Positions 21,270 through 31,983 of a stretch of 64,000 nt of DNA are shown here, piece after piece. Every line of letters starts with the position of its first letter. Positions within the stretch are counted from its first letter, which is position 1. This DNA is from Eublepharis macularius (Eukaryota > Chordata > Lepidosauria > Squamata > Eublepharidae): assembly GCF_028583425.1 (NCBI RefSeq), contig NC_072798.1:14882501-14946500 (forward strand), given 5' to 3'. The notes under the pieces were generated by a model, which was not told the DNA's origin, did not search any database, and saw only the letters and a program-made list of their open reading frames with translations. The position numbers were made by a program, and so were the translations under genes.

Positions 21270-23030
21270 AAAGCTTATTTGTTTACAAGGGTATACATAG
21301 TTTTTCCCAAGGGGGCCAGAAAGCAAACCCCAAGGACTATTGCAGGTTGAGAAGCTGGTGCAGGGGGCAGAAGGCAGAAGTTCCTTCTCCACTTGGGCCA
21401 CAGTTGCATTCTCAGTCAGGCACCCATACCAGGAACTGAGGAGAAGCCACAACTCACATGGGTTGTTACACAGAGCGTGGATCCTGGACCCACCCTGCAT
21501 TCTACCTAATCTGTGAATCATCTGGGGACGCAGCTTCATCAGGCTGGTGGCTTTTGCAGTGTTCGCTCTTTCCCTTGCTGCTGCAGCCTCACAGCCACTT
21601 TCCACATGTCTGGAGTGCCCGAGGATGGCACATCCTTCCCAGCGCCTGTTACTGACACACAATTATCCTGCGATGAGCACTGTCATGTTACAAAGAAGAC
21701 AAGGGACGCTCATATAGGTCACCTCCCGGCACCAATTATATTTCATCACGGCCAAGGAAAGGATTGTAGCCTGGATTGTGCTTCAGCCACAAGAGACCTC
21801 GGGGGATTTGACCTGTCAGGGTTATTCACAGTGCAAGCCTAAGGGGTTCCCTAGCAAATGTAGCCCCTTTCAGGGAATGGAGCTACAAACCTTGCCAGGG
21901 CCCCACAAACACGGCTATAGTGGGCACAGCATCATCGCTGCGCATGTGTCTGTTTAGCATGCAGGGGATGATTCAACAGGGAGGTCTGGGAGCATGACTG
22001 GTGCAATTCCTGACACTCTGCTCAGTCACCAATTCCAGCCTGGTTCCTGGAGCATCCAACTTCGGGCAGCCTTCTGGACAGCAAGTCCACCTTGCATGTA
22101 TGCTGCCTCTTGCCTCTCCCTGTTGGGGGAATGAACCAGGAGCCCTGGCCATGCTACCCCAATGCCATCTCACTGAGCCGTGCCTGTCTGCGCAGTGGCC
22201 TCAGCCTGGCCCATTGGGTTGGTGGCGATGTCAGGGCTGCAGCGGAGTGCTTGCAAGCATGGATCCTTTGCATCGGCCTTTGGGGCCCAGTGGCTAGAAT
22301 GCTGGTCTTGGGTGAGGGGGCTGTGGATTTGAGCCCGGCTGTCTTCTCTTGACTTTCTAGTCTTACTTTTTCAAGGAAAGGACGTGCGTGGCTTGGGGCA
22401 GGGGTGGCTGCGTGAGGGCAGCACTTTTGATGCCAGTCAGCCCTTGCTGGGGAAGGAGTGGGTATCCTGGGCACTGAAAAGGTGCCCTTCCTCTATGGGC
22501 TGAGAAAGGGGTGTTGAGGCCACATGGCTCTTTTGGGGTGGTGCTGTTGCTCTCTGTGGAGATGGGTGGCATTGAGGTGCAGTAGGCAGATTGGTGGGCA
22601 GTGATTGCACCTGTGTGTGCCTCTCTCAGGGGCATCTTCACTTGCGGTTGTTTAATTGGTGGATGTTGCCAGAGTTGCTGTGAATGCCAGCATGTTTACT
22701 CTGCCATCTGTGCTTTGCAGAGGGGCACATATTGCTGTCGGACTCCTGAAGAATGTCCACAGGGAATGGACCAACAGTGTCTCCTTTGCAGTGGCAGCTG
22801 GCCATTGCGGGTTCAGCAGCCCTCAGGATTGCCCTGTCAGGGTTTGATCCTTGAATTTTATGCTTGCATTAAAAAAAACCAAACCTAAATCTCCAACTTT
22901 TTTACTTGCAAAGATGCCAATAAGAACTGGCTGGCAGCGTTCTCCCCAGTTGCGCATTAATAAAATAAACTCGATCTTGCCTTCTGGCCATTGGAAACAA
23001 AGGTGCTGGTCAACGTCCAGGTGATTAACA
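21270..23030. other. Unassigned, moderately GC-rich sequence
   Basis: About 1.7 kb with frames of 60-162 codons on both strands, none with a domain I recognise. The 162-codon minus frame at 21174 runs through SINE sequence at its start-distal end and is not credible as a gene. A possible SINE head remnant lies near 22290. Confidence 0.4.
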
Positions 23031-23235
23031 TTAATAAAATATTTTTATGTCAACGTTTAATAAAATTATAGAGCAGTTCAGCTTTCTGTGTTTAGGTTCT
23101 GGCTGTGCAGCATCGGTGGAAAATAGACCCCCACAAATCTGTCCAAGTCCAACCCCCTTCTTATATCCATCTAAGCCAACAGCCATTACTATATCTAGTG
23201 GACGTGAGTTCCACAAGTCAGTTACCCACTACGTG

Positions 23236-23367
23236 CGTAGAAAAGAGAAGTGAGCTGTGACTCACAAAAGCTCATACCCTACTACTAATTTTGTTAGTCT
23301 TATAGGTGCTACATGACTCTTGCTCTTTTCTACTGCTACAAACAGACTAATATGGTTACCCATCTTG
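23236..23367 (+). mobile_element. Retroposon with hammerhead-like core, 5' truncated
   Basis: Starts gtagaaaagag, the inverse of ctcttttctac in its own tail, then aagtgagctgtgactcacaa, the shared gttagtcttataggtgctac block and the tail ctaatatggttacccatctt. The first eleven bases are thus a residual inverted 5' arm. Flanks ccactac / ccactgt only weakly resemble a duplication. Confidence 0.6.
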
Positions 23368-23651
23368 ATCTACCACTGTATGAAGTAGTATTCCTTTTGT
23401 CCAAGAAAGCTCAGACTCTTTCAATTTGCCTTAGATGGTAGGCACTCCACTCCCAGTCTTTTCCACTTACCCAGCTCCTCTCAATACCTGTTTTGAGGTA
23501 TGGCAGCCAAAACTGTACGCAGTATTCCAAATGAGGCTGCCTCAGGAACTTGTAGAGAGGTGTTACTATACTGGTAGTTTTATTCTCAATCCCTTTCCTG
23601 ACTACTTTGAATATGAAAGTTGCCTTTATCACCACTGCACGCTGAATCAAC

Positions 23652-24299
23652 ATTTTCAGCAAGCTCATAACTGAAGAAGGGAGCTTTGATTCTCAAAAGC
23701 TTACATCCTGAAAATCTTGTTGGTCTCTAAGGTGCCAGTGGACTCAAATCCTGCTTTTCTACTGCAGTCCAACCCACCTAACTGTCCTCGTAGAAGGCAT
23801 CACATTCAGGTACATGGAGTGGAAATCTATCAATGTCACAAAGAAACTTGTACAGGTACAAACTGATTTTCTCTTTCTCACCAAATGCAGAAGACCGGAT
23901 ATTATACTTAGAGGACTGAAAACCAAAAATCCACTACCTACCACTTACAGGCCCTTTTCACACTACTTACGTGCCTCCGGAACATCGCAAAATGTAGCGT
24001 AAGAAACGCGGAAGATTGCATCTTATTGCGCGAGTTTTGTGCGATGTTGCGTGAGTTTTGTGCGACGTCAATCAAAACTCTCACGAGAAGACGCGATCTT
24101 CCGCGTTTCTTGCGGTACATTTCGTGATGTTCCAGAGGCACGTAAGTAGTGTGAAAAGGGCCACCATTGTGTCTGAAGAAGGGAGCTCTGACTCTCGAAT
24201 GCTTACGCTCTGCAAATCTTGTTGGTCTCTAAGCTGCCACTGGAGTCAAATCCTGCTGCAGACCAACACAGCTACCCACCGAACTATTTTCAGCAAGCT
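23652..24299 (+). mobile_element. Composite Penelope-like element: repeat - internal - repeat with 14-bp target duplication
   Basis: Exact duplications attttcagcaagct at 23652-23665 and 24286-24299 bound a 620-bp insert. It carries two copies in direct orientation of the family unit: 23666-23770 (ctgaagaagggagctttgat, then cttgttggtctctaaggtgc) and 24168-24285 (ctgaagaagggagctctgac, then cttgttggtctctaagctgc). Between them, the plus strand at 23817-23945 reads through KKLVQVQTDFLFLTKC and further without a stop; this loosely recalls the start of Penelope-like ORFs, from memory and unverified. LTR-like direct repeats around an ORF fragment are the expected Penelope layout. Confidence 0.6.
23950..24162. 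mobile_element. 213-bp hairpin MITE nested in the composite element
   Basis: Termini ggcccttttcacactactta and taagtagtgtgaaaagggcc; about 75 bp of each side pairs, including acgcggaagatt / atcttccgcgt. Internal direct repeats gcg(c/t)gagttttgtgcgac. CpG-rich despite its AT-rich surroundings. Target duplication not evident. Confidence 0.65.
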
Positions 24300-24598
24300 G
24301 TCCACCACAAAGTCTTAGTATTTTCAATAGCTACAACACGCTCCAAGGGGCCTTTCTCCTTGAGGATCGCCTGGTTTCTACATAGCTCCTTTTCAGTTGC
24401 CAGACCAAAATGCTTCTATTCACCCAGACTTTTAATTAAAGACTTGATCTTTTAACACCGTTTTATAATATGCTTTTAGTCTGAAAACTGTTAAGCTTAT
24501 TATCTGTTTTTATCCATCCATTCATTCAACTAACTCCATGTATCCACCACCTTTTCACACTCTGGATGTATCCACGCTACAGATTTAAATTTCATTAA

Positions 24599-24725
24599 CT
24601 GCATTTATGCCCCACCTTTCTCCCCACTGGAGAGCCAAAGTGGCTTACATCATTCTCCTTTCCTCCATTTTATCCTAACAACAACCCTGTGGGGTAGGTC
24701 AGGCTGCTAATGTGTGACAGACACA
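24599..24725 (-). mobile_element. Sauria SINE, 3' half
   Basis: tgcatttatgccccaccttt, ccccactggagagccaaagt, cattttatcctaacaacaac and gtggggtaggtcaggctg are the complement of the Sauria 3' half. Head absent. Confidence 0.7.
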
Positions 24726-24734
24726 AGACTTAGT

Positions 24735-24920
24735 CTCTCACACAAGATAACTTACATGGGGATGCTCAAGTGTAGGGAAACACAATGTTAGCTGGGAAGC
24801 GCAGTTTAAAAAGACAGAGCTGGTGGAGATTGCTCCTCAGGGTTTGTTAATTTCATCTCGCTGTGCAGAAGGGGAGGTGAAATTAACAGAGTTTAAGGGA
24901 CAGAATCACGTGGGTCAAAT
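24735..24920. mobile_element. Partial MITE related to the 38.5-kb inverted-repeat element
   Basis: gtctctcacacaagataact, cacaatgttagctgggaagc, gtttgttaatttc and gaagggg aggtgaaatta correspond in order to the left half of the element at 38528-38904. Confidence 0.5.
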
Positions 24921-25269
24921 GGCACATTTTCACAGCCCCCAACCACAGCCAAATACGCATCAAAGCTGAGGTACTGAGGAAGGGGGCGTTACCTCTTCGC
25001 TTCCTCATAGCCATTGCTTGAAATGCTCCTAGCAGGCTGTCGTAATTTCTGATTGGGAAGTGGGAGGGGATACAATTAACAGAACCTGTCCTTTTCCCTA
25101 CTGACAGGAGGGGTCAATGCCAATTTGGGAGACTGAAAAAAAGAAAAGCTAAAAGAAAAGGAAAAGAGCAGCCAAACCTCCCGCCCCACCGTGGCATTGT
25201 CACGTTCATCCAGTTCTCTCTCTCTCAGTGCATGCACGCATGTGCATGCATGCACACACACACCTGAGT

Positions 25270-25469
25270 AGGTTTGCCAACCTTCAGTGGGGCCTGGAGA
25301 TTTCCCAGAATTACAACTGAGACGGCAGAGATCAGTTCCCCTGGATGAAAATTTTTTAGAAGGTGGACTCCATACCATTATACCCCCCTGAAATTCTTCC
25401 CCAAGCCCCCCCTCCTCGCTGTACCTCCCAAATCTCCAGGAATTTCTCAACCCAGAGTTGGCAAACCCT
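25270..25469. mobile_element. MITE with GGTTTGCCAACC termini
   Basis: Left end taggtttgccaaccttcagt and right end agagttggcaaaccctac are inverted. Interior has cccagaattacaactgaga, gatcagttcccctgg, gtggactccataccattata and aatctccaggaatt. The same block recurs at 11734 and 30216-30620. Non-coding. Confidence 0.65.
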
Positions 25470-25484
25470 ACCTCTGAAGCTGAA

Positions 25485-25690
25485 TCACGGTGCACTGGTT
25501 GAGCTAAGACCATAAAGACATGGGTTCAAATTCCTCACTCTGCCATGTAGCATGTTGGAGTGATTTCAGGCCAGTCACCATCTCTCAGTGTGACCCACCT
25601 CACAGGGTCGTTGCAAGGGACAAAACAGGGGAGGAGGAAGTGACAAGGAAGCAGCTTTGAACTTGAATGAGCTAAAGTTAAACATTAGGG
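25485..25690 (+). mobile_element. Sauria SINE, diverged
   Basis: Head tcacggtgcactggttgagc, B box gggttcaaattcc, caggccagtcaccatctctc and acccacctcacagggtcgtt; 3' end poorly preserved. Confidence 0.7.
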
Positions 25691-25844
25691 TTGATATGTT
25701 GGGAGTGTTCGTTGTAGATCACATAACTTTACATGATCCCAAATAAATTTGGGATTTTGGTCCTAGGGGGAAAGATACAGTCTTATACGGTGAGAGTGTT
25801 TAGTACCCGACAAAGGGGGAAATGGGGTCTCTTTTCTGCGCAGC

Positions 25845-26257
25845 ACCCAAACCAGGACTTTTTTTCAGCTGGAATGTGGTGGAACGGAGTTCCAGAACCT
25901 TTTGAAAATGGTCACATGGCTGGTGGCCCCGCCCCCTAATCTCCAGACAGAGGGAGTTTAGATTGCCCTCCGCACCGCCAAGCGGTGCGGAGGGCAATCT
26001 AAACTCCCCTCTATCTGGAGATTAGGGGGCGGGGGCCAAGCGGTGCGGAGGGCAATCTAAACTCCCCTCTGTCTGGAGATCAGGGGGCGGGGCCACCAGC
26101 CATGCGGTGCAGGGGCCAAGCGGCAAGGAGGGCACTCTCAACTCCCCTCTGTCTGGAGATCAGGGGGCGGGGCCACCAGCCATGTGACCATTTTCTCCGA
26201 CGGCAACCCACTGAGTTCTACCACCTCTTTTCCCAGAAAAAAAGCCCTGACCCAAAC
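25845..26257. mobile_element. Palindromic hAT-like element, copy A with expanded centre
   Basis: Exact 8-bp duplications acccaaac flank CAGGACTTTTTTTCAGC and GAAAAAAAGCCCTG. Arms contain atggtcacatggctggtggc, gccccgccccct and atctccagacagag, each also present inverted. Unlike other copies, the centre contains three successive units of ctcccctctgtctggagat plus gcgg(g/t)gcggagggc, lengthening it to 397 bp. Non-coding; arms give rise to spurious frames. Confidence 0.85.
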
Positions 26258-27555
26258 CAAAGGCCTGCCTTACACGGGGAGAAGAGACCCTGGCCATTAA
26301 AAAGGGCTTGCATTGTATTACATAAAGCATTGTGATTTATTGAAAGGAAACAGCTTGTGAGGGTCTTATTTTTAATTGACTATTTTACACTTTGGAACTG
26401 GAGAAGCAGGGTGGTGGAAATACCTAGCCCAGAACATTAGACGCAATTTCAGTTCAATTTCTAGAGAAGATAAAAATGCACAATAGAGTCAGAGTCAAAC
26501 TGATCAAAAGAGAGAGAGAGAGAGAGAGAGAGAGTTGAGTTATTATGGCTTCTTCTCGGCAAGGGAAGTCTTATCTTCCGCAAATACCGGATACTGGGCC
26601 GAGGCCAATAATTAATAGAACAATCAAACAATCTCGCTGCTTTCTCTGGGACTTTAAAGTCATCCATGGGAAGCATTTGTGGGCTTCATGCACCCTTTCT
26701 GTTCTTGGGCTCGATTGCACACGATCCCTTCCCGTCCAGCGCAACCCTGTAACAATTTTGTTCTTTAAAAGCGAAAAAAGAAAGAAAGCTCTCCATTAGC
26801 AGTTTTGATGAAGTGCTGAACTGTGGAGCTAGTTCTAGAAACTTAACAATAACTAGGAGGAAAGGGAGCTGAAAATTAATAAGATTGTCTTACTTACGGG
26901 CTTGTTTTCAGCTAAAAGAACCTAACGCGGCATACAAATATAAGCACCAAATAATGGAATAACACATCAGTAACAATACCATAAAGGCACAAATCGTGGA
27001 GATTCGGGCAGCTGATTGTCAAGGAGATGATGTTTCATACAAGCTAGGAGTTTGTAAGGAAACATGGGAGGGAGGAATCCCACACCACCAATCTCAATAT
27101 TTAGAAATCCCACCCCACAAATCTCCTTCCCCAGGACTCTACAAACCTAGGGGCTTGAGCCCGCCAATTTCTCCCCATTCTCCTTTTCAAAGCCCATTGC
27201 AGACAGAAGCCCCGTGAATTGGCTGACCACATGGGGAGGGAGATTGGGTGGAAGCTTACTGGCCCCACCCCCATGCAATCACACCTGCAAACTCTATCAT
27301 GAGACAGAGGATGTGCACCCTTTAAAAAACACACTACAGGGTTTATATCCTCCTGGTCTTATGCCCTCCCATTTTAGGCCCTACAAGGGAGGATGAAGGT
27401 CATTGGCTTCTTTCTATTCAACCTGTTGTCCCCCCAGCCCTAGAAGATCATGCCTGCATACAGCATAAGGTCAACATACTCCACTGGATCCTTACAAATT
27501 TGGGGTATCTATAGAGGAGGTAGGATTAACAACTGTAGCTGGGGAAATTCCCAGA
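26258..27555. other. Unassigned sequence with (AG)n tract
   Basis: An (AG)13 microsatellite lies at 26509-26534. Beyond it, short frames only, and no repeat I can name. Confidence 0.4.
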
Positions 27556-27559
27556 GATT

Positions 27560-27870
27560 TGGAAATGGTGCCGGGGTAGGGGGGACAGAGTTTGGGGAGG
27601 AGAGGGAACTGGGCGGGGGATGTAATGCCCAGGGCTTCCAGTTTCCTGCCAGAGGCAGGGTATCCCCTGATCCTGGCTCCTGTTTCCCACTGCTGCTCCT
27701 GGGGCTGGTGGGAGAAAAACAATGGGAGGAGGTTGTTGATGACGGCGTGATGTCACTTCCAGGGAAAGCCAGAAGTGTCATCAGTCCTCTCTAGGAATTG
27801 CCAGAAACTCTATTGTAAATCATCAGAATCAGAGTTTCCCGTAATTCCTAGAGAACTGTGATCTGAATTC
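27560..27870. repeat. Dispersed foldback repeat (cacttccagggaaa.ccagaagtg)
   Basis: Contains tgatgtcacttccagggaaa, gccagaagtgtcatcagtcc, ctctaggaattgccagaaac and the inverse agtttcccgtaattcctaga. The same order is seen at 39730-39960. Confidence 0.5.
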
Positions 27871-28439
27871 CAAGTTTTCTGTATAAATCATGTCATACAA
27901 ATAGCAACCCTCCCCATGTCCTGCCCCTTGGACTCCCTCGAGTCACTATGCAGTGGCTGGTAAAGCTTGTGATGCCATGGAATCTACCAAAACATCTGTT
28001 TTCTCCAGGTGAACTGACCTCTGTAATCTGGAAATTAATTGCAATGCCAGGTGAACTCCAGGCTTCACCTTCAGGCTGGTAACCCTAGGAGGAAAAGCAG
28101 AGAAACATGAAGCTGGAAGACACTCCCCAAGGCCATCTAGTCCACCCCCCTGCACAATGTAGGAAATTCACAGCTAGCCCCTCCCACTCCCCTAGTGGCC
28201 TCTCTTAATGTCAAGAAAACCTCCAGGACCCCTGGCCAACATGTCCTGGAAGAAAATGTCTTACTGATCCCAAAGTGGCGATTGCCATTACCCTGGGCAT
28301 ATAAGAAAGGGTCACAAAAGCCAAGCCCTGGTGAGAAGGTGAGGGATTGTTGTGACCCCGCTCCATATTTTCCTGCAAGGATAGAAGCCCTGAGTCCCAA
28401 AGTGTCCACATGCAGACATCCACTTTACAAACAATGATA

Positions 28440-28684
28440 GTTCCATCCAGGTCTTTTTTTCTGGGAAAAGAGGTGGTGGAACTCAGTGGGTTGTCCTCAG
28501 AGAAAATGGTCACATGGCTGGTGGCCCCGCCCCCTGATCTCCAGACAGAGGGGAGTTTAGATTGCCCTCCGCACTGCTCTGTCTGGAGATCAGGGGGCGG
28601 GGCCACCAGCCATGTGACCATTTTCAAGAGGTTCCGGAACTGTGTTCCCCTGCATTCCCCCTGAAAAAAAGCCCTGGTTCCATC
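28440..28684. mobile_element. Palindromic hAT-like element, copy B
   Basis: Exact 8-bp duplications gttccatc (28440-28447, 28677-28684). Ends caggtctttttttctgggaa and ctgaaaaaaagccctg. Arms pair over about 90 bp with a short centre. Same family as the copies at 25.8, 29.4, 42.2, 42.7, 59.8 and 62.7 kb. Confidence 0.85.
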
Positions 28685-29384
28685 TCTGCTCTTTCCCTCA
28701 TCTGTCCTTTCGGCATGTTGTACAAAGAAGAATACATAGCAAGGCAAAGGAATCAAATGCTACCTTTTTCATCCCATCTGGCTCTTCCTTTCCAGACAGC
28801 AAACTCATACAAGAAATACTCCTCTCCCTCTTTCCAGGGTACCATTTGTACTCTCTGTTCTGTGCCCAGAGATCCAGTCAAAAGTGGAAGAAACTGCTCT
28901 TTGGGGAACCGTTGTTTGTCTTGTGTGGTTTGACCCAGAAAGGGCCGTTCAGGCATTAGAAAGAACAGAGGTTGAGTCTGGAGCCCCACCCTGTGTCCTG
29001 GGTAAGAGTCTCATATGAGTTGTGGGTTCTCCTCAGTGTCTGCACAGCCAATTTGGACCATGACAGTGGAAAGAGGCTGCAACCATTTTCCTGGCTTGAA
29101 ACAGATGGAGGGAGGGTGTGTGGTTTGGTCTGTTGTTGAGTAAACTCACAAGTGTAAATGTGGGTTTCCACAACTGGTAAAGCAGTGCTCCCTCGGGACC
29201 ATTGGTGGTAGAAAGAACAGCACAGAGGGAAGGCTTATGCACCTTCCTCACAGCCGCAATCCAAACAGCACAGGAATTGAGGGGCTCTTGAAATTCGTGT
29301 GTGACTGTTACACAGAATACAATGTGTAAATTGATCCTCTAAGATCTCAACTATGGCTCCTTCTCATATATTTCTTACATCATA
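28685..29384. other. Unassigned sequence
   Basis: Frames of 71-105 codons overlap on both strands; nothing recognised. Confidence 0.4.
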
Positions 29385-29645
29385 ACTGTCTCCAGGGCTT
29401 TTTTTCAGCAGGAACACGGGGGAACGGAGTTCTGGAACCTCTTGAAAATGGTCACATGGCTGGTGGCCCCGCCCCCTGATCTCCAGACAGAGGGGAGCTT
29501 AGATTGCCTTCCGCACCGGGCAATCTAAGCTCCCCTCTGTCTGGAGATCAGGGGGCGGGGCCACCAGCCATGTGACCATTTTCTCTGAGGGCAACCCACT
29601 GAGTTCCACCACTTCTTTTCCCAGAAAAAAAGCCCTGACTGTCTC
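29385..29645. mobile_element. Palindromic hAT-like element, copy C
   Basis: Exact 8-bp duplications actgtctc. Ends cagggctttttttcagcagg and ccagaaaaaaagccctg. The loop is reduced to gccttccgcaccgggc. Confidence 0.9.
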
Positions 29646-30215
29646 ACTCATATCTGGGCAAAGTCCTCAAACGTGTACGACTCTGTCTTAAGGAGGGCCC
29701 ACTTTAAAAAAAAAATTGCCAGGATAGATTTCCAGTGACAGTATTTCAATAGTCATCCAAGCACTTTTCTTCACAAAGCCAATAGCAAATGCATACTGAT
29801 TCATCAAATGAGGGAATTGTTTGTCCTTTTCAAAAGAGTCCACTGTTTATCTCCTTGGATGCTCAGTTCTCAGACAAAATATCCATAATTATACGATGAC
29901 TTTCAGTGGGGATGTTTAAGCGGAAGGAAGTCTAGAAAAAGTCCTTTCCAATTGAAAAAATACTATCCCAAAAAGGACATTTTGCATTGCAAAAAAAAAA
30001 GTGACAAGGAAAATAGATCCTGCATTCCAAAAAAGCACATTTATCTTTTAAGCATGTCATTTCGAAATCAATGGGACTGGCCGCATTTCAGCAGCAAGGC
30101 TTATGGGAATTCAGCAGCAGTTTGCCTCTCTGTAAGGCAGAAGCAGTAAATTGCTTCCCGTTTCAGCCAGCTGTTCTACTTCTTCCTACAGTAGTTAGGA
30201 GTGGGCTAGGCCCCA
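29646..30215. other. Unassigned sequence
   Basis: AT-rich with A runs near 29705 and 29990. No repeat or gene recognised. Confidence 0.4.
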
Positions 30216-30620
30216 AGTAGGCCTGGAGTTCTCTTGGAATTACAACTGATCTCCAGACCACAGAGATTGGTTATCCTGAAGGAAATGGTAGCTTTCGAGG
30301 GTGAGTCATACTTAAGGTTGCCAGCCTCCAGGTGGGACCTTGTTTAGGGTTACCAGGTCCGCCCACCCCCCAGGTAGGAGATGGGAGGCCTAGCACCTAC
30401 TTGGTCTTCTCTGTGTTGCGTGCACACAAAGTGTGCATGCACGCTCCCAGCCCGTGCAATGACATCACTTCCAGGAAATAACATCATCGTGCGGGCTGAG
30501 GGCCACCCTGGGAGCGCCCCCACCACACTACACCTCTGATTATACCCCACAGGGATCTCTCTCCAAGCCTTGCCCACCCTGCAAAATCTTCAGGAATTTT
30601 CCAACCTGGAGCTGGCAACG
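30216..30620. mobile_element. GTTGCCAACC MITE invaded by a second repeat
   Basis: Outer pieces gcctggagttctcttggaat, acaactgatctccagaccac and, at the far end, aatcttcaggaattttccaa and ctggagctggcaac belong to the family at 25270. They are separated by ggttaccaggtccgcccacc to gacatcacttccaggaaata, a block of the tgatgtcacttcc repeat type. Boundaries approximate. Confidence 0.5.
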
Positions 30621-30624
30621 TTAG

Positions 30625-31386
30625 CTGATATTTCAGTTTATGAAACATTTTCCTGTTTCCGTGATGGGAATGATGGAGGCCACCCCCTTTGGCTTAGCCC
30701 TCTTTGACTTTCATAGACATCATTCTTGGGCTGTGTGTGTGTTGGAAGTTGTGCTATACAGATAAAGTAGACTGCTAATACCTTTTTGAGAAGACATTAG
30801 TTACTTATATGGCTTCACAGTCTACGGGGAGAGCTTGTTTGTAAATATTTATTTGCGTCTTCAGTGAAGATGTTTTGGGGTTTTTTTGCCATGATGTTCC
30901 AAGCCTTTTCGTCAAGCCTTTGTTAGTCTTGTTTGGAAGAACTCCAGGCAGGAGAAGAGACAAAACAATGGAATCCTTTACAAAGCAGCACTGAGTTATG
31001 GGGTTCACATTCCATGCGCAGGTACAATGGAACCCTTTCACCCCGTTGGCTTGCGCGAAGCTTTATATTTCAAAAGCAACCATTCCTTTCTCGCCCCTCC
31101 CAATCTCTTCAGTCATCTGCAGGAATTTGATAGAAAGAGAGAGAGAGAGAGAGAGAGAAATCGGCAGTGCTTGTGTCCCTGAATACTTTATTCATTTTTA
31201 GTTCAGTAACTAATAGGGTCAGAAGTCAGAGAAAGCATTCTGTACATGTATGCACACTCTGAAAACATGCATTCTTCCTAAATGGAAAACACTGGAACTA
31301 AAACAGAATGAAATCTCTCGGTTGCTGATTCATTGCCGCATTAAGATGAGTTAGTTTATAGGACTAAAATGTGCTGTCCTATAATA
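30625..31386. other. Unassigned sequence with (GA)n tract
   Basis: A (GA)12 tract lies at 31134-31157. Nothing else recognised. Confidence 0.4.
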
Positions 31387-31585
31387 GGGAGACCGTGGCT
31401 CAATGGTAGAGCAACGGCTCGGCATTTAGAAGGTCTCAGGTTCAATTCCTGGCATCTCCAGTTAAAAGGGTCAGACTTCCACCTGAGATCCTGGAAAGCT
31501 GGTGCTGGTCTGAACAGACAGTATTGACCAGGGCAGACCAATGGTCTGATTTAGTGTAAAGCCGCTTCGTGTGCTCATGTGCTGG
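31387..31585 (+). mobile_element. tRNA-derived SINE (second family), well preserved
   Basis: gggagaccgtggctcaatgg with A box, B box ggttcaattcc, ggcatctccagttaaaaggg, acctgagatcctggaaagct and tctgatttagtgtaaagcc. Matches the 1809 copy over its whole length. Confidence 0.8.
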
Positions 31586-31679
31586 TGTGAGAAGAGGCCT
31601 TGCAGCAACCCTCAACGGTGTCAGTGTATTTTTATACACAGAGACGCAGTCTCCACCACCCCAATTAGGGCTTTACTAA

Positions 31680-31910
31680 TTGACTGTGTGGTGTATTGGT
31701 TAGGGTATCAGGCTAGGATCTTGGAGACCCAGGTTCAAGTTCCTACTCTGCCATGGAAGTTTGCCAATCATTCTCTTTCTCAGCACTGCCTACCTCACAG
31801 GGTTGTTGTTATGATAAGATGGAGGAGGGGGAGAGCCATTTTGTAAGCTTCTTTGGGTCCCCAAGTTTGCTGCCCTTAATGGAAGGGTAAGATACAAATA
31901 CTCTAAAGAA
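31680..31910 (+). mobile_element. Sauria SINE, full length
   Basis: gactgtgtggtgtattggtt, gagacccaggttcaagttcc, tacctcacagggttgttgtt and ctttgggtccccaagtttgc. No clear poly-A-like tail. Confidence 0.8.
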
Positions 31911-31983
31911 CATTTCAATGAGATGCTTTTCTGGGGTCTGTGCTGCTGCTCTGTGATTAAGCAACTGTGAACTGTCCTGTGTT

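Larger units (their letters stand above)
20680..21270 (-). mobile_element. tRNA-derived SINE (second family) interrupted by another SINE
   Basis: Body complement at 20680-20790 (aaagctgccttaggctgaat, tattgtctactctgactggc, cctttcacatcacc) and head complement at 21190-21267 (gaacttggaaccttctgcat, ctacagactgagccacagcc). The roughly 400-bp gap holds a GT microsatellite and a plus-strand Sauria SINE, so it was invaded after insertion. Confidence 0.6.
23090..24330 (-). mobile_element. CR1/L3-like LINE fragment, host to two retroposon insertions
   Basis: The minus strand translates around 23470-23560 as LYKFLRQPHLEYCVQFW, the conserved C-terminal segment of CR1-group LINE ORF2. The surrounding non-coding block (gagttccacaagtcag, gcagtattccaaatgaggct, cagttttattctcaatccc and, after the second insertion, agctgtccaccacaaag) reads continuously once the inserts at 23236-23367 and 23666-24285 are removed. 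The LINE is old and full of stops. Confidence 0.6.

Noticed and set aside
21174..21662. 162-codon minus frame
   Set aside because: Begins in unassigned DNA and ends in SINE sequence; no domain recognised.
25980..26190. CRISPR-like repeats (three similar units)
   Set aside because: The units are expanded arms of a palindromic hAT element in vertebrate DNA, not spacer-separated direct repeats.
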